DNA of 64,000 nucleotides from Methylobacterium ajmalii. GTDB taxonomy: Bacteria; Pseudomonadota; Alphaproteobacteria; Rhizobiales; Beijerinckiaceae. Position numbers and translations under genes: made by a program. The stretch covers positions 121,259 through 185,258 of the forward strand of contig NZ_JACWCT010000026.1 in the NCBI RefSeq assembly GCF_016613415.1, in the 5' to 3' direction. Below, piece by piece: positions 26,457 to 37,565 of the stretch. The notes under the pieces were generated by a model that saw only the letters and a list, made by a program, of their open reading frames with translations, was not told where the DNA came from and did no database searches. Position 1 is the first letter of the stretch, and each line of letters begins with the position of its first letter.

Positions 26457-26858
26457 CTACTTGCCGGCCAGGACCCGCGAGGCGACGTTGATGTACTTGC
26501 GCCCCGCCTCCTGGGCGTGGAGGACCGCCTCGCCGAGGCTCTCCTCGTCGCGGACGCTGGCGAGCTTGATCAGCATCGGCAGGTTGATGCCGGCGACGAC
26601 CTCGACCGAGCCGCCGTTCATGCAGGAGAGGGCAAGGTTCGAGGGCGTACCCCCGAACATGTCTGTCAGCACGACCACGCCCTCGCCGGAATTCACCCGG
26701 CACACCGCCGACATGATGTCCTTGCGACGGACCTCCATGTCGTCCTCGGGGCCGATGGTGATCGTCTCGAGCTGCTCTTGCGGCCCGACGACGTGCTCCA
26801 GCGCGGCTTTGAATTCCGTCGCGAGCAGGCCGTGGGTGACGAGCACCATTCCAATCAT
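26457..26858 (-). CDS. PTS EIIA component, mannose/fructose (EIIA-Man) type
   Basis: The 133-residue protein is a lone EIIA-Man domain. The phosphorylated His is His9 in MIGMVLVTHGLLATEF. Other family blocks are GVVVLTDMFGGTPSNLAL and VVAGINLPMLIKLASVR. In alphaproteobacteria this protein receives phosphate from HPr and serves regulation rather than sugar uptake, often alongside HprK and ChvG/ChvI. The start was set at the ATG giving MIGMVLV because that is the family N terminus; an in-frame opening upstream adds unrelated residues. It lies 88 bp after hprK. Confidence 0.94.
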   Translation of the reverse strand: MIGMVLVTHGLLATEFKAALEHVVGPQEQLETITIGPEDDMEVRRKDIMSAVCRVNSGEGVVVLTDMFGGTPSNLALSCMNGGSVEVVAGINLPMLIKLASVRDEESLGEAVLHAQEAGRKYINVASRVLAGK

Positions 26859-26946
26859 CGACACGAGTTCCGACGCCCCGTTGGAGCCGAGCCGCCATTT
26901 TGTGCAGCGCGAAGGCGAGCGCAAGAGCAATGCGGCGAAATCCGCA

Positions 26947-27417
26947 TCAATCGGTCATCATCATGACACGGAGGCGGCGCCAATGCCACAACACCGTTTC
27001 GGCGCGGCCGGGCCCCCGCGACAGGATCATCCTGGGGAGCCGGACCCCGCGGAGAAGGACCGTCTCCGCGCCCTCCTCGGGCATTCGCGGCGCCTCCTCG
27101 GCGAGGTCGACGACGAGGCGCAGGATCGCCGAAGGCGCCGTCGCGTCAACGGCTTGCAGCCCGAGCCCGCGAACCTCGACGAGGCCGGCGAGCGCCGGAT
27201 GCGGGGCCGCCACGAGCCGCCCGTGACGATACGTCAGGACGACCCGGTCGTCGCCCACCAGTGCGGCGAACGTGCCGTATCTGGCGCCGAGGTCGAGAAG
27301 GTCACGGGCCAGGGTCGATTTGCCGCTCCCCGCCTCGCCCCGCACCAGGATCCCGTCCTCGCCGACGACGACGCAGCTCGCATGCACGGTCGCGGTGGAC
27401 GGTGCCCGCGCCGTCAC
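26947..27417 (-). CDS. hprK: Short-form HPr kinase/phosphorylase
   Basis: HprK phosphorylates and dephosphorylates the regulatory Ser of HPr. This 156-residue version has only the C-terminal catalytic domain, with no N-terminal domain, the usual form in alphaproteobacteria. The P-loop is GEAGSGKS (residues 27-34), ALVGDDRVVL is the second conserved segment, and the VEVRGLGLQAVD stretch matches the HprK signature. The GTG start overlaps the chvG stop codon as GTGA, so translation is coupled to the sensor kinase gene. The order chvI-chvG-hprK-EIIA-HPr is conserved in Rhizobiales. Confidence 0.95.
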   Translation of the reverse strand: MTARAPSTATVHASCVVVGEDGILVRGEAGSGKSTLARDLLDLGARYGTFAALVGDDRVVLTYRHGRLVAAPHPALAGLVEVRGLGLQAVDATAPSAILRLVVDLAEEAPRMPEEGAETVLLRGVRLPRMILSRGPGRAETVLWHWRRLRVMMMTD

Positions 27418-29318
27418 CGGCTCTGGGCCGGGATGCGGACGATGAAGCGGGCGCCGAGCACGGCCGGCTCGCCGTCCTCCCCGGCGGGTCCCAGCCGGTT
27501 CTCCGCCCGGATCGTGCCCCGGTGGGCCTGGACGATCTGGCGCGAGATCGAGAGGCCCAGCCCCGAATTCTGCCCGAAACCCTGCTCCGGCCGGTCGGTG
27601 TAGAAGCGCTCGAAGATCCGCTCCAGGGCGTGGTGCGGGATGCCGGGGCCGTCATCCTCCACGGTCAGCTCGACGGCGTTGCGCCGCCGCCGCAGGGCCA
27701 CCCGGACGCTGGCGCCCTTGGGCGAGAACGAGCGGGCGTTGTCGAGGAGGTTGTTGACCACCTGGCCGAGCCGGCTGTCGTGGCCGAGGATCGCGAAGGC
27801 GTCCTCGACGCCGGCGGGCGCCGGCTCGACCGTGAGGTCGATCGCCGCGTCGCCCCGGCGCCGGCGCTCGTTGGCGACCGACACCACCGTGGTGATGAGC
27901 TTTCTCAGGTCGACCCGGCCGGCCTCGGCCCGGGCGAGCTCGGCGTCGAGGCGCGAGGCGTCGGCGATGTCGCTGATCAGCCGGTCGAGGCGCTTCACGT
28001 CGTGCTGGATGACCTGCAGCAGCCGGCCGCGCGATTCGTCGGTCTTGGCGAGCGGCAGGGTCTCGACGGCGCTGCGCAGCGAGGTCAGGGGATTCTTCAG
28101 CTCGTGCGAGACGTCGGCGGCAAAGTTCTCGATCGCGTCGAGGCGGCGGTAGAGCGCCTGCGTCATGTCGCGCAACGCCCCCGAGAGATGGCCGATCTCG
28201 TCGGTGCGCCGGGTGAAGTCGGGGATCTCCTGGCGCGACTTGATGCCGGTGCGCACCCGCTCGGCGGCCTCCGCCAGGCGCCCGACCGGCCCGACGATCT
28301 GGCCGGCGACCAGCATCGACAGCACCACCATCACCAGCGCCGCGATGATGAAGACCTGCAGCAGCGAGAAGCGCTCGGCGGCGATGATCTTGTCGATGTC
28401 GCCTTCCTGGGTCGAGAGCAGCAGGGCGCCCCGCACCGTGCGGCCGCGCTGGATCGGCACCGCCACCGACACGATGGTCTCGCCCGGGCCGTTGCGGCGC
28501 ACCAGCGTGCCGCGCGCGCCCGTCAGCGCCCGCTGCACCTCCGGCAGGGTCCGTCCATCGGCCGGGCCCGGCTCGTCGGCCGAACTCGAGCGGCCGAGCC
28601 ATGGCAGCGCACCCCGCACGGCGTTCCAGGCCTGCTCGACGAAGCTCGACCGGTCCTTGCGCAGCGGCGGCGGATCGCGGCTGAGGTCGCCGCGGATATA
28701 GAGGCCGCGCGAATCGATCAGCATCGTGCCGTCGCGGTCGTAGACCCGGGCGCGGGTGCCGGTCGGGGTGATCAGGCGGCGCAGGAGCGGCGCCACCCGC
28801 TCCGGGTTGAGGGAGAATTCGAGGCCCGAGGGCGCCTCGTCGGCGAAGGATCCGCCCTCGCCGGCCTGGAGCTGGAGCAGGCGGTCGGGGTCGATGGTGA
28901 TCGCGTCGGTGTCGACGGTGGCCGACGCCGCGATCGCCCCCGCGATGATGTCGCCCTGCGTCAGCAGGCTCTGGACCCGGGCCTCGATCAGGCCCTGGCG
29001 GAACTGGTTGAGGTAGAGGAAGCCGATCAGGAGCGCGATCAGCCCGGCGAGGTTCAGGACCACGATGCGCCGGGTCAGGCTCGAGGCGAAGCGCTGGGCC
29101 ACCCAGCGGCGGACCGAGCGCCAGCCGAACGGCTCGCGCGCGGCCTCGGCGTCCGGGTCGATCTCGCCCGGGGGCTTCGGGGCGTGCGCGGTCCGGGTGG
29201 AAGGATCCCGATCCCGCGCGCGGCCCGGGCCGCGCAGGCGGCGCCCGGTGCCTTCGAGGAGGCGGCCGGGGCCGCCCAGCAGGCGGCGCACGGCGCCGGG
29301 GGGCGAGCCTTCGCTCAC
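27414..29318 (-). CDS. chvG: Sensor histidine kinase ChvG/ExoS
   Basis: The 634-residue protein has a basic Pro-rich cytoplasmic N terminus (1-84), membrane helix 1 at about 85-103, a periplasmic sensor domain of about 215 residues, helix 2 at about 317-341, and a HAMP domain. The dimerisation domain carries the phosphorylated His405 in FAADVSHELKNPLTSLRS, and an intact ATPase domain follows (NNLLDNARSFSPKG, VEDDGPGIP, GLGLSISRQIVQAH). ChvG/ChvI responds to acidity and envelope stress in rhizobia and is held in check by ExoR there; no exoR is visible here. The start is GTG. It lies 28 bp after chvI and overlaps hprK by 4 bp. Confidence 0.96.
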   Translation of the reverse strand: MSEGSPPGAVRRLLGGPGRLLEGTGRRLRGPGRARDRDPSTRTAHAPKPPGEIDPDAEAAREPFGWRSVRRWVAQRFASSLTRRIVVLNLAGLIALLIGFLYLNQFRQGLIEARVQSLLTQGDIIAGAIAASATVDTDAITIDPDRLLQLQAGEGGSFADEAPSGLEFSLNPERVAPLLRRLITPTGTRARVYDRDGTMLIDSRGLYIRGDLSRDPPPLRKDRSSFVEQAWNAVRGALPWLGRSSSADEPGPADGRTLPEVQRALTGARGTLVRRNGPGETIVSVAVPIQRGRTVRGALLLSTQEGDIDKIIAAERFSLLQVFIIAALVMVVLSMLVAGQIVGPVGRLAEAAERVRTGIKSRQEIPDFTRRTDEIGHLSGALRDMTQALYRRLDAIENFAADVSHELKNPLTSLRSAVETLPLAKTDESRGRLLQVIQHDVKRLDRLISDIADASRLDAELARAEAGRVDLRKLITTVVSVANERRRRGDAAIDLTVEPAPAGVEDAFAILGHDSRLGQVVNNLLDNARSFSPKGASVRVALRRRRNAVELTVEDDGPGIPHHALERIFERFYTDRPEQGFGQNSGLGLSISRQIVQAHRGTIRAENRLGPAGEDGEPAVLGARFIVRIPAQSR

Positions 29319-29346
29319 GCGGTCGTCACTCCGGCGGTCAAGTCGC

Positions 29347-30063
29347 TCACATTTCCTTGAAGCGGTAGCCGACGCCGTACAGCGTCTCGATCATGTCGAA
29401 GCTGTTGTCGGTGACCTTGAACTTCTTGCGCAGCCGCTTGATGTGGCTGTCGATGGTGCGGTCGTCGACGTAGACCTGGTCGTCGTAGGCCGCGTCCATG
29501 AGCGCGTTGCGGCTCTTCACGACGCCCGGGCGCTGGGCCAGCGCCTGCAGGATCAGGAACTCGGTCACCGTCAGCGTCACCGGCTCGCCCTTCCAGGTGC
29601 AGGTGTGGCGCTCCGGGTCCATCATCAGCTGGCCGCGCTCGAGCGAGCGGGCGGCGGCGGCCTCCGCCTCCCGGGCCGAGGCGCCGGGCCCCGCCTCCTT
29701 GGCGGCGAAGCGGCGCAGCACCGCCTTCACCCGCTCGACCAGCAGGCGCTGCGAGAACGGCTTCCGGATGAAGTCGTCGGCACCCATCTTGAGGCCGAAG
29801 AGCTCGTCGATCTCCTCGTCCTTCGAGGTCAGGAAGATCACCGGCAGGTCGGATTTCTGGCGCAGGCGACGCAGGAGCTCCATCCCGTCCATGCGCGGCA
29901 TCTTGATGTCGAAGATCGCGAGGTCGGGCGGCGAGTGCTTCAGGCCGTCGAGGGCCGAGGCGCCGTCGGTGTAGGTCTGGATCCGGTAGCCTTCGGTCTC
30001 CAGCGCGATCGACACGGAGGTCAGGATGTTGCGGTCGTCATCGACGAGGGCGATGGTCGGCAT
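29347..30063 (-). CDS. chvI: OmpR-family response regulator ChvI
   Basis: The 238-residue protein has an N-terminal receiver ([20 protein letters not shown]) with a normal phosphoacceptor Asp in [17 protein letters not shown] and switch Lys in [17 protein letters not shown]-terminal winged-helix DNA-binding domain follows ([43 protein letters not shown]). This sequence is highly typical of ChvI. Two nearby ATGs compete: AGGGA lies at proper distance from the one used here, while the other is two codons upstream. It is the first gene of the ChvI-ChvG-HprK cluster. It is the only receiver in the window with an intact Asp. Confidence 0.96.
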   Translation of the reverse strand: MPTIALVDDDRNILTSVSIALETEGYRIQTYTDGASALDGLKHSPPDLAIFDIKMPRMDGMELLRRLRQKSDLPVIFLTSKDEEIDELFGLKMGADDFIRKPFSQRLLVERVKAVLRRFAAKEAGPGASAREAEAAAARSLERGQLMMDPERHTCTWKGEPVTLTVTEFLILQALAQRPGVVKSRNALMDAAYDDQVYVDDRTIDSHIKRLRKKFKVTDNSFDMIETLYGVGYRFKEM

Positions 30064-30442
30064 GGGCATTCCCTGGGGGCAAGCGTCGCTCGCCAGGACA
30101 CAACGGTCCTGCTGAACGTCGCCCGACTGAAAACCGTTTCGGGCGCGGCGTGCCTCGACCCGGTCGATCTCGGGTGTCGCCGCCTCCCGTCCAGCCCGGC
30201 TCTCGCCGAAAAGACTGGACAGTGGCTGCGGCGCCACGATTCCGACACCCTTAAGGCCATCCCGCCGAAAAAGCGAGCATCCGCGATACGGGCTCAACCG
30301 GTGCGATGGATCCCCGGGGACGAGGCCGCCGCGCGGCGGGGGCCTAGCCTCGTGAACGCCGCGGCGTCGCGCGGCCTGGACGGGCCCGCGGGAGGCCGCC
30401 AAGGTGCGGCGCGACCACCGAGGGGCGAGGGGGGAATAGACC
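30064..30442. other. Divergent intergenic region between chvI and the HugZ-like gene
   Basis: This 379 bp region must hold the chvI promoter on one strand and the HugZ-gene promoter on the other. The segment 30225-30290 (CACGATTCCGACACCC and following bases to AAAAAGCGAGCATCC) is moderately AT-rich. I see no gene, repeat or confident operator. Confidence 0.45.
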
Positions 30443-31210
30443 ATGGCGGATGCAGACGGGAAGCAGGCCGCGCCGCTGCCGGCCGCCGAGGCGCCCTTCG
30501 ACGCGATCGGGCTCGCCCGCTCGCTCCTGCGCCGGACGCGCTCGGGCGCCCTCGCGACGCTGGAGCGGGACGGAGGCGCGCCCTTCGCCTCGCTCGTCAC
30601 CGTCGCGACCGACCTCGACGGCACGCCGCTGCTGCTCCTGTCGCGGCTCTCGGCCCACACCCTCAACCTCGAGGCCGACCCGCGCTGCTCGCTGCTCCTC
30701 TCCCAGGGCGGCAAGGGCGATCCGCTGGCCCATCCGCGCCTGACCGTGGCCGGCGCGGTCGTGCGCAGCGACGAGCCCCGGGTCCGGGCTCGCTTCCTCG
30801 CCCGCCACCCGAAGGCGGCGCTCTACGTCGACTTCCCGGACTTCGCCTTCTTCCGCCTCGTCGCCCGGGCCGGCCACCTCAACGGGGGCTTCGCCCGAGC
30901 GGCGACGCTGACCGGGCCGGAACTCCTCACCGACCTGTCGGGCCACGACGCCCTCGCCGAGACCGAGCCCGGCGCGGTCGCCCACATGAACGAGGATCAC
31001 CTCGACGCCGTCGCGCTCTACGCCACGCGGCTCGCCGGCGAGGAGCCGGGGCCGTGGCGCCTGACCGGGTTCGATCCGGACGGGCTCGACCTCGTCGCCG
31101 GCGAACGCACCGCCCGGGTCCTGTTCCCGGAGCGGCTGGAGAGCCCCGCGGCCCTGCGCCCGACCCTGGTGGCGATGGCCGCCCAGGCCCGCGGGCTGCC
31201 CGGGGCATGA
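30443..31210 (+). CDS. HugZ-like pyridoxamine 5'-phosphate oxidase-fold protein
   Basis: The 255-residue protein has a split-barrel FMN-binding-type domain ([60 protein letters not shown]) and a C-terminal DUF2470 domain ([28 protein letters not shown]). This combination defines HugZ/HutZ-type proteins, several of which bind or degrade haem to recover iron; others have unknown activity. His in AHMNEDHLD is the DUF2470 signature. The ATG follows GAGGGGGGAATAGACC. It stands alone, divergent from chvI. A role in haem iron use is plausible from the family, but no haem transporter is nearby. Confidence 0.87.
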   Translation: MADADGKQAAPLPAAEAPFDAIGLARSLLRRTRSGALATLERDGGAPFASLVTVATDLDGTPLLLLSRLSAHTLNLEADPRCSLLLSQGGKGDPLAHPRLTVAGAVVRSDEPRVRARFLARHPKAALYVDFPDFAFFRLVARAGHLNGGFARAATLTGPELLTDLSGHDALAETEPGAVAHMNEDHLDAVALYATRLAGEEPGPWRLTGFDPDGLDLVAGERTARVLFPERLESPAALRPTLVAMAAQARGLPGA

Positions 31211-31324
31211 CATAAAGTCGAGCTTGTCACCGTTGGATACCGCGAATTCGATTGAACCGGGAAGTTTCGCCGCCTACTACGGCTGCCCACCGAGGCCGTC
31301 GGAGAACGGTCGCGGCCCGTCGCG

Positions 31325-31360
31325 CTTGACCGGCTTGCAAGTCCTTGATCGGCTCGCAAG
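31325..31360. repeat. Tandem imperfect 17-bp repeats in the pckA upstream region
   Basis: CTTGACCGGCTTGCAAG (31325-31341) and CTTGATCGGCTCGCAAG (31344-31360) match at 15 of 17 positions with a 19-bp period. Each ends in a near-palindrome (CTTGCAAG / CTCGCAAG). Located 100-135 bp before the pckA start, they could bind a regulator; none is identified. Confidence 0.55.
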
Positions 31361-31459
31361 CCCAAGCAAGGTCTTCGCGCCGGACTTGAGCAGTCATTCG
31401 GCCCGATTCGGACCGGCAGCCATCCGGCTTTGCCCGGGTCGGCGCCAGGAGGATCGGGC

Positions 31460-33070
<1,611 letters not shown>

Positions 33071-33093
33071 GCCTGACGGCTCGACGGAAAAAG

Positions 33094-33126
33094 AGGGCCC
33101 TTCTCCCCGGAGAGGGGCCCTTTTTC
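33094..33126 (+). terminator. Intrinsic terminator of pckA
   Basis: AGGGCCC pairs with GGGCCCT, enclosing an inner TCTCC-CC-GGAGA hairpin with a T/G mismatch between, and is followed by TTTTTCG. It begins about 23 bp after the pckA stop and is a clear rho-independent terminator. Confidence 0.9.
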
Positions 33127-33170
33127 GTTGTACAAGCACCCGCGTAGACACGGAGAGGGAGGAGCGGCCG

Positions 33171-34259
33171 ATGATGGTGCTCGTCGTCGGTGCCGGGGTG
33201 GTCGGCCTCGCGATCGGTCGGGAGCTGGCCCTGCGCGGCCACGAGGTGATCGTGGCGGAGGCGGAGGGCGGCATCGGCACCGGCGTGTCCTCGCGCAATT
33301 CCGAGGTGATCCATGCCGGGATGTACTACCCGACCGGCTCGTCCCGGGCGCGCCACTGCGTCGAGGGACGGCGCCGGCTCTACGCCTTCTGCGAGAGCCA
33401 CGGGGTGCCGCATGCGAAGATCGGCAAGCTGATCGTCGCGGCGACCGAGCTGGAGGGCGGCAAGATCGCGGCGATCCACGCGCAAGGGCTCGCGAACGGG
33501 GTCGAGGGCCTGTCGCTCCTCGACGGCGCCGAGGCCCGGCGCCTCGAGCCGAACCTGACCTGCCACGCCGCACTCCTCTCGACCGAGACCGGCATCGTCG
33601 ACAGCCACGCCCTGATGCTGGCGCTGCAGGGCGACATCGAGGGGGCGGGCGGCGCGCTCGCCTTCAATACCCCGATCTCCCGCCTGACCCGCTCGCCCGA
33701 GGGCTGGGTCGCGCGCTTCGGCGACGCCGAGGAGATCACCGTCGATGCCGTGGTCAACGCCGCGAGCTTCGGGGCGCAGGGCCTCGCCCGGGCGACCGAG
33801 GGTTACCCGGAAGCGCGCGTGCCGCGGCTCGTTCTCGCCAAGGGCAACTATTTCGGCTGCACCGGGCGGCCGGCCTTCTCGCGGCTGATCTACCCGGCCC
33901 CGGTCGAGGGGGGATTGGGCATCCACCTCACCCTGGATCTCGCCGGACGGATGCGCTTCGGCCCCGACGTCGAGTGGATCGACGCGCCCGACTACGAGGT
34001 CGATCCCGGCCGCGGCGGCCTGTTCTACGCCGCGATCCGCCGCTACTGGCCCGCGCTCCCCGACGGCGGGCTGGTGCCCGACTATGCCGGCATCCGCCCC
34101 AAGCTGTCCGGGCCGGGGGAGGGGGCCGCCGACTTCCTGATCGACGGCCCGGCCGAGCACGGCCTGCCGGGGCTGGTGCACCTGTTCGGCATCGAGAGCC
34201 CGGGGCTGACCTCGAGCCTGTCGCTGGCGCAGGACGTGGCGGACCGGCTGGGGGCGTGA
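33171..34259 (+). CDS. FAD-dependent oxidoreductase of the L-2-hydroxyglutarate oxidase (LhgO) type
   Basis: The 362-residue protein has an N-terminal FAD-binding Rossmann motif (MVLVVGAGVVGLAIGREL) and DAO-superfamily features. The segment VSSRNSEVIHAGMYYPTGS closely matches LhgO/L2HGDH enzymes, where His and Tyr residues lie at the flavin; GLVPDYAGIRPKLSGPG and GIESPGLTSSLSLAQ complete the FAD fold. Known homologues oxidise L-2-hydroxyglutarate to 2-oxoglutarate, feeding electrons to the membrane. Substrate assignment is by similarity only. The first of two adjacent ATGs is used; GAGGGAGGAG precedes it. It follows the pckA terminator and has its own promoter, and is separated from lepA by the repeat at 34333-34451. 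Confidence 0.87.
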   Translation: MMVLVVGAGVVGLAIGRELALRGHEVIVAEAEGGIGTGVSSRNSEVIHAGMYYPTGSSRARHCVEGRRRLYAFCESHGVPHAKIGKLIVAATELEGGKIAAIHAQGLANGVEGLSLLDGAEARRLEPNLTCHAALLSTETGIVDSHALMLALQGDIEGAGGALAFNTPISRLTRSPEGWVARFGDAEEITVDAVVNAASFGAQGLARATEGYPEARVPRLVLAKGNYFGCTGRPAFSRLIYPAPVEGGLGIHLTLDLAGRMRFGPDVEWIDAPDYEVDPGRGGLFYAAIRRYWPALPDGGLVPDYAGIRPKLSGPGEGAADFLIDGPAEHGLPGLVHLFGIESPGLTSSLSLAQDVADRLGA

Positions 34260-34332
34260 GGTTCGCTGCGCGCTTGACCGCGCACTTGGCGTTCAGAGGA
34301 GCCCAGAGCCGCAACGATCATCCAACCCTCAC

Positions 34333-34451
34333 CCTCATCCTGAGGTGTTAGTCGATCGAAGATCGACTGACCTCGAAGGAAGGCTCCAGAGAGCTCGGTG
34401 CTCCCTGGAACTCTCCTTCGAGGCTCACGTCGTTCGCACCTCGGGATGAGG
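34333..34451. repeat. Cruciform-forming interspersed repeat, copy B
   Basis: The outer arms are CCTCATCCTGAGGTG (34333-34347) and CACCTCGGGATGAGG (34437-34451), with one A-to-G change that leaves a G-U pair. A side hairpin GTCGATC-GAA-GATCGAC is perfect, and the inner stem TGACCTCGAAGGA pairs with TCCTTCGAGGCTCA apart from one base. The second side hairpin of copy A is shortened here. It lies in the 387 bp gap before lepA, which otherwise shows no gene. Confidence 0.83.
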
Positions 34452-34646
34452 TCGCGGGTGGGATGGATGGTCCGCGCCGTCGCGTGACGACCGCCCCCGC
34501 CCGACACTCACCCCCATCCGACAACCGCGTGCGTCCGGCCGCCGTCTTGGCGCGGCGGGGTGCCGCTGCTATCTCCCCTCGACCTCTTCCTTCACCGCCG
34601 TGCGCCACGCGCATCGCCGCGCCTGCGCGCCGGAGACAGCCTCACG

Positions 34647-36452
34647 ATGACCGCGTCCCCCATCGACAACATCCGCAACTTCTCGATCGTCGCCCATATC
34701 GACCACGGCAAGTCGACCCTCGCCGACCGGCTGATCCAGATCACCGGGGCGGTCGCGGCGCGCGACATGAGCGAGCAGATGCTCGACTCGATGGATATCG
34801 AGAAGGAGCGCGGCATCACCATCAAGGCGCAGACCGTGCGCCTGGAATACAAGGCCCAGGACGGGCGCGACTACGTCCTCAACCTGATGGACACGCCCGG
34901 CCACGTCGATTTCGCCTACGAGGTCTCGCGCTCGCTCGCCGCCTGCGAGGGCTCGCTCCTCGTCGTCGACGCCTCCCAGGGCGTCGAGGCGCAGACGCTC
35001 GCCAACGTCTACCAGGCGCTGGACGCCAACCACGAGATCGTCCCGGTCCTCAACAAGATCGACCTGCCGGCGGCCGAGCCCGACCGGGTCAAGGACCAGA
35101 TCGAGGAGGTGATCGGCATCGACGCCAAGGACGCGGTGCCGATCTCGGCCAAGACCGGCATCAACATCGAGGCGGTGCTGGAGGCGATCGTCACCCGCCT
35201 GCCGCCGCCGAAGGGCGACCGGAGCGCGCCGCTCAAGGCGCTGCTGGTCGATTCCTGGTACGATGTCTATCTCGGCGTCGTCGTGCTGGTGCGCATCGTC
35301 GACGGCGTGCTCAAGAAGGGCATGACGATCCGCATGATGGGCGCGGACGCAACCTACGGCGTCGAGCGCCTCGGCGTCTTCCGGCCCAAGATGCAGGACA
35401 TGGCCGAGCTCGGCCCCGGCGAGGTCGGCTTCTTCACCGGCTCGATCAAGGAGGTGGCGGACACCCGCGTCGGCGACACCATCACCGAGGACAAGCGCCG
35501 CACCAAGGAGGCGATGCCGGGCTTCAAGCCGGTGCAGCCGGTGGTGTTCTGCGGCCTCTTTCCGGTCGACGCCGCGGACTTCGAGAACTTGCGCGGCGCG
35601 ATGGGCAAGCTCCGGCTCAACGACGCCTCGTTCTCCTACGAGATGGAGACGTCCGCGGCGCTGGGCTTCGGCTTCCGCTGCGGCTTCCTCGGGCTCCTCC
35701 ACCTCGAGATCATCCAGGAGCGGCTGGAGCGCGAGTTCAACCTCGACCTGATCTCGACCGCGCCGAGCGTCGTCTACCACCTCAACATGTCCGACGGGGA
35801 GAAGAAGGAGCTGCACAACCCGGCCGACATGCCCGACGTGATGAAGATCGAGACGATCGAGGAGCCGTGGATCCGCGCCACGATCCTCACGCCCGACGAG
35901 TATCTCGGCGGCGTGCTCAAGCTGTGCCAGGATCGCCGCGGCACCCAGATCGACCTCAACTACGTCGGCAAGCGCGCCATGGTCGTCTACGACCTGCCGC
36001 TCAACGAGGTGGTGTTCGATTTCTACGACCGCCTGAAGTCGATCTCGAAGGGCTACGCCTCGTTCGACTATCATATCTCGGATTACCGCGAGGGCGACCT
36101 CGTGAAGATGTCGATCCTCGTCAACGCCGAGCCGGTCGACGCGCTCTCGATGCTGGTCCACCGCACCCGCGCCGAGCACCGCGGCCGCGCCATGTGCGAG
36201 AAGCTGAAGGACCTGATCCCCCGCCACCTGTTCCAGATCCCGGTCCAGGCGGCGATCGGCGGCAAGATCATCGCCCGCGAGACCATCCGGGCCCTGTCGA
36301 AGGACGTCACCGCCAAGTGCTACGGCGGCGACATCTCCCGCAAGCGCAAGCTCCTCGACAAGCAGAAGGAGGGCAAGAAGCGCATGCGCCAGTTCGGCAA
36401 GGTCGAGATCCCCCAGGAGGCGTTCATCGCCGCCCTGAAGATGGACAGCTGA
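34647..36452 (+). CDS. lepA: Elongation factor 4 (LepA)
   Basis: LepA is a ribosome-associated GTPase, related to EF-G, that assists translation or 30S assembly under stress. The 601 residues match the family's usual 600. G1 is AHIDHGKS (16-23), G2 is in [13 protein letters not shown]3 is DTPGHVDF, and G4 is NKID. The LepA-specific C-terminal domain is complete ([40 protein letters not shown]). The ATG giving [19 protein letters not shown] is the family N terminus, with GGAGA about 11 bases upstream; an in-frame upstream opening adds a Pro/Arg-rich stretch. No lepB follows; a GGDEF regulator converges on it. Confidence 0.98.
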   Translation: MTASPIDNIRNFSIVAHIDHGKSTLADRLIQITGAVAARDMSEQMLDSMDIEKERGITIKAQTVRLEYKAQDGRDYVLNLMDTPGHVDFAYEVSRSLAACEGSLLVVDASQGVEAQTLANVYQALDANHEIVPVLNKIDLPAAEPDRVKDQIEEVIGIDAKDAVPISAKTGINIEAVLEAIVTRLPPPKGDRSAPLKALLVDSWYDVYLGVVVLVRIVDGVLKKGMTIRMMGADATYGVERLGVFRPKMQDMAELGPGEVGFFTGSIKEVADTRVGDTITEDKRRTKEAMPGFKPVQPVVFCGLFPVDAADFENLRGAMGKLRLNDASFSYEMETSAALGFGFRCGFLGLLHLEIIQERLEREFNLDLISTAPSVVYHLNMSDGEKKELHNPADMPDVMKIETIEEPWIRATILTPDEYLGGVLKLCQDRRGTQIDLNYVGKRAMVVYDLPLNEVVFDFYDRLKSISKGYASFDYHISDYREGDLVKMSILVNAEPVDALSMLVHRTRAEHRGRAMCEKLKDLIPRHLFQIPVQAAIGGKIIARETIRALSKDVTAKCYGGDISRKRKLLDKQKEGKKRMRQFGKVEIPQEAFIAALKMDS

Positions 36453-36560
36453 GGCCGGCCCTCCGCGGGAGAATCGCGTCGGCTTTTCGTGGTGTCGGCG
36501 GGTGCGCGTCGGATCAGGAACGGTCCGGCGGGCTCCGGCCAGCCGGTCGTTCCGCCGGCC

Positions 36561-37463
36561 TCAGCCGGCCCGGGCCAGGATCAGGTCGGTGGCCGCCGAG
36601 ACGACCCGGTTGCGGCCGGTGGTCTTGGCCTCGTAGAGGGCGATGTCGGCGCGCTTGAGGAGGCCGCCCACGGTCTCGCCCTCGGACCAGGTGCTGACCC
36701 CGAAGCTCGCGGTGACCTGCACCGGGCCGCGCTGGCCCTTGAAGCGCAGCTGCGTGCAGCGCATCCGCAGGCGGCCGGCGGCGGCCTCGGCCTCCTCCAG
36801 GCTGCGGCCGGGGAGCGCGAGGGCGAATTCCTCGCCGCCGAGGCGCCCGGCGACGCCGCCGGCCTCGGTCAGGAGCTCCTGGGCGACGCCGCGGATCACC
36901 GTGTCGCCGACGTCGTGGCCGTGCTGGTCGTTGACCGCCTTGAAGTGGTCGATGTCGATCAGGATCATCGAGATCCGCCCGTGGGCGCCGGCCCGGTCCG
37001 CCGCCTCGCCTGCCCGCTGGAGGAAGGCGCGGCGGTTGAGGAGCCCGGTCAGGGCGTCGGTCTCGGCGAGCCGGATCAGCTCGCGCTGCATCCCCGTCAT
37101 CCGCTCGGCGGCGCGCAGGCGGGCATGGAGCTCCTCGGGGCTCGGCGGCTTGTCGATGAAGTCGTCCGAGCCGCTGTCGAGCGCCTCCGCCAGGTTGCGG
37201 GCGTTGCGGGCCGACGACATGGTGATGATGTAGAGCGGGCGGTGCGCGTCCGCGAGGAGCCGGGCCGACCAGCACAATTCGAGGCCGCCGATCGGCCGCA
37301 CCTCGAGGCTGGTGATCAAGGCGGTCACCGAGGCGTTGTCGGTGACGAAGTCCAAAGCCTCGCGCGAATCCGTGAAGGTGTCCACGGTGTGGCCGCGGGG
37401 GGTGAGGAGCCCGCTGATGACCTTGAGCACGACCCGGCTCGGATCGACGACGACGATGTGCAT
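36561..37463 (-). CDS. Response-regulator-type diguanylate cyclase with a degenerate receiver
   Basis: The 300-residue protein has an N-terminal receiver (MHIVVVDPSRVVLKVISGLL) and a C-terminal GGDEF domain that would make cyclic di-GMP from two GTP. The active-site motif is GGEEF (209-213), a functional variant, with LIDIDHFKAVNDQHGHDVGD and the other GTP-site segments intact. The receiver's phosphoacceptor position is Ser52 (TALITSLEVRP, codon AGC), so it cannot be phosphorylated in the normal way. The inhibitory I-site RxxD expected nine residues before GGEEF is absent (EAGG instead), which predicts little product inhibition. The ATG is the only start that gives the receiver's first strand. 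It converges on lepA. Confidence 0.93.
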   Translation of the reverse strand: MHIVVVDPSRVVLKVISGLLTPRGHTVDTFTDSREALDFVTDNASVTALITSLEVRPIGGLELCWSARLLADAHRPLYIITMSSARNARNLAEALDSGSDDFIDKPPSPEELHARLRAAERMTGMQRELIRLAETDALTGLLNRRAFLQRAGEAADRAGAHGRISMILIDIDHFKAVNDQHGHDVGDTVIRGVAQELLTEAGGVAGRLGGEEFALALPGRSLEEAEAAAGRLRMRCTQLRFKGQRGPVQVTASFGVSTWSEGETVGGLLKRADIALYEAKTTGRNRVVSAATDLILARAG

Positions 37464-37565
37464 GACGCCCCCAGGCAGGAGGACAGGCCCCCGCATCCCG
37501 CGAAAAGGTTGCGCCCGAAGGTTTAACGCCGCCTCAAGGCGGCCCGCACAATCGTCGAGCTTACG

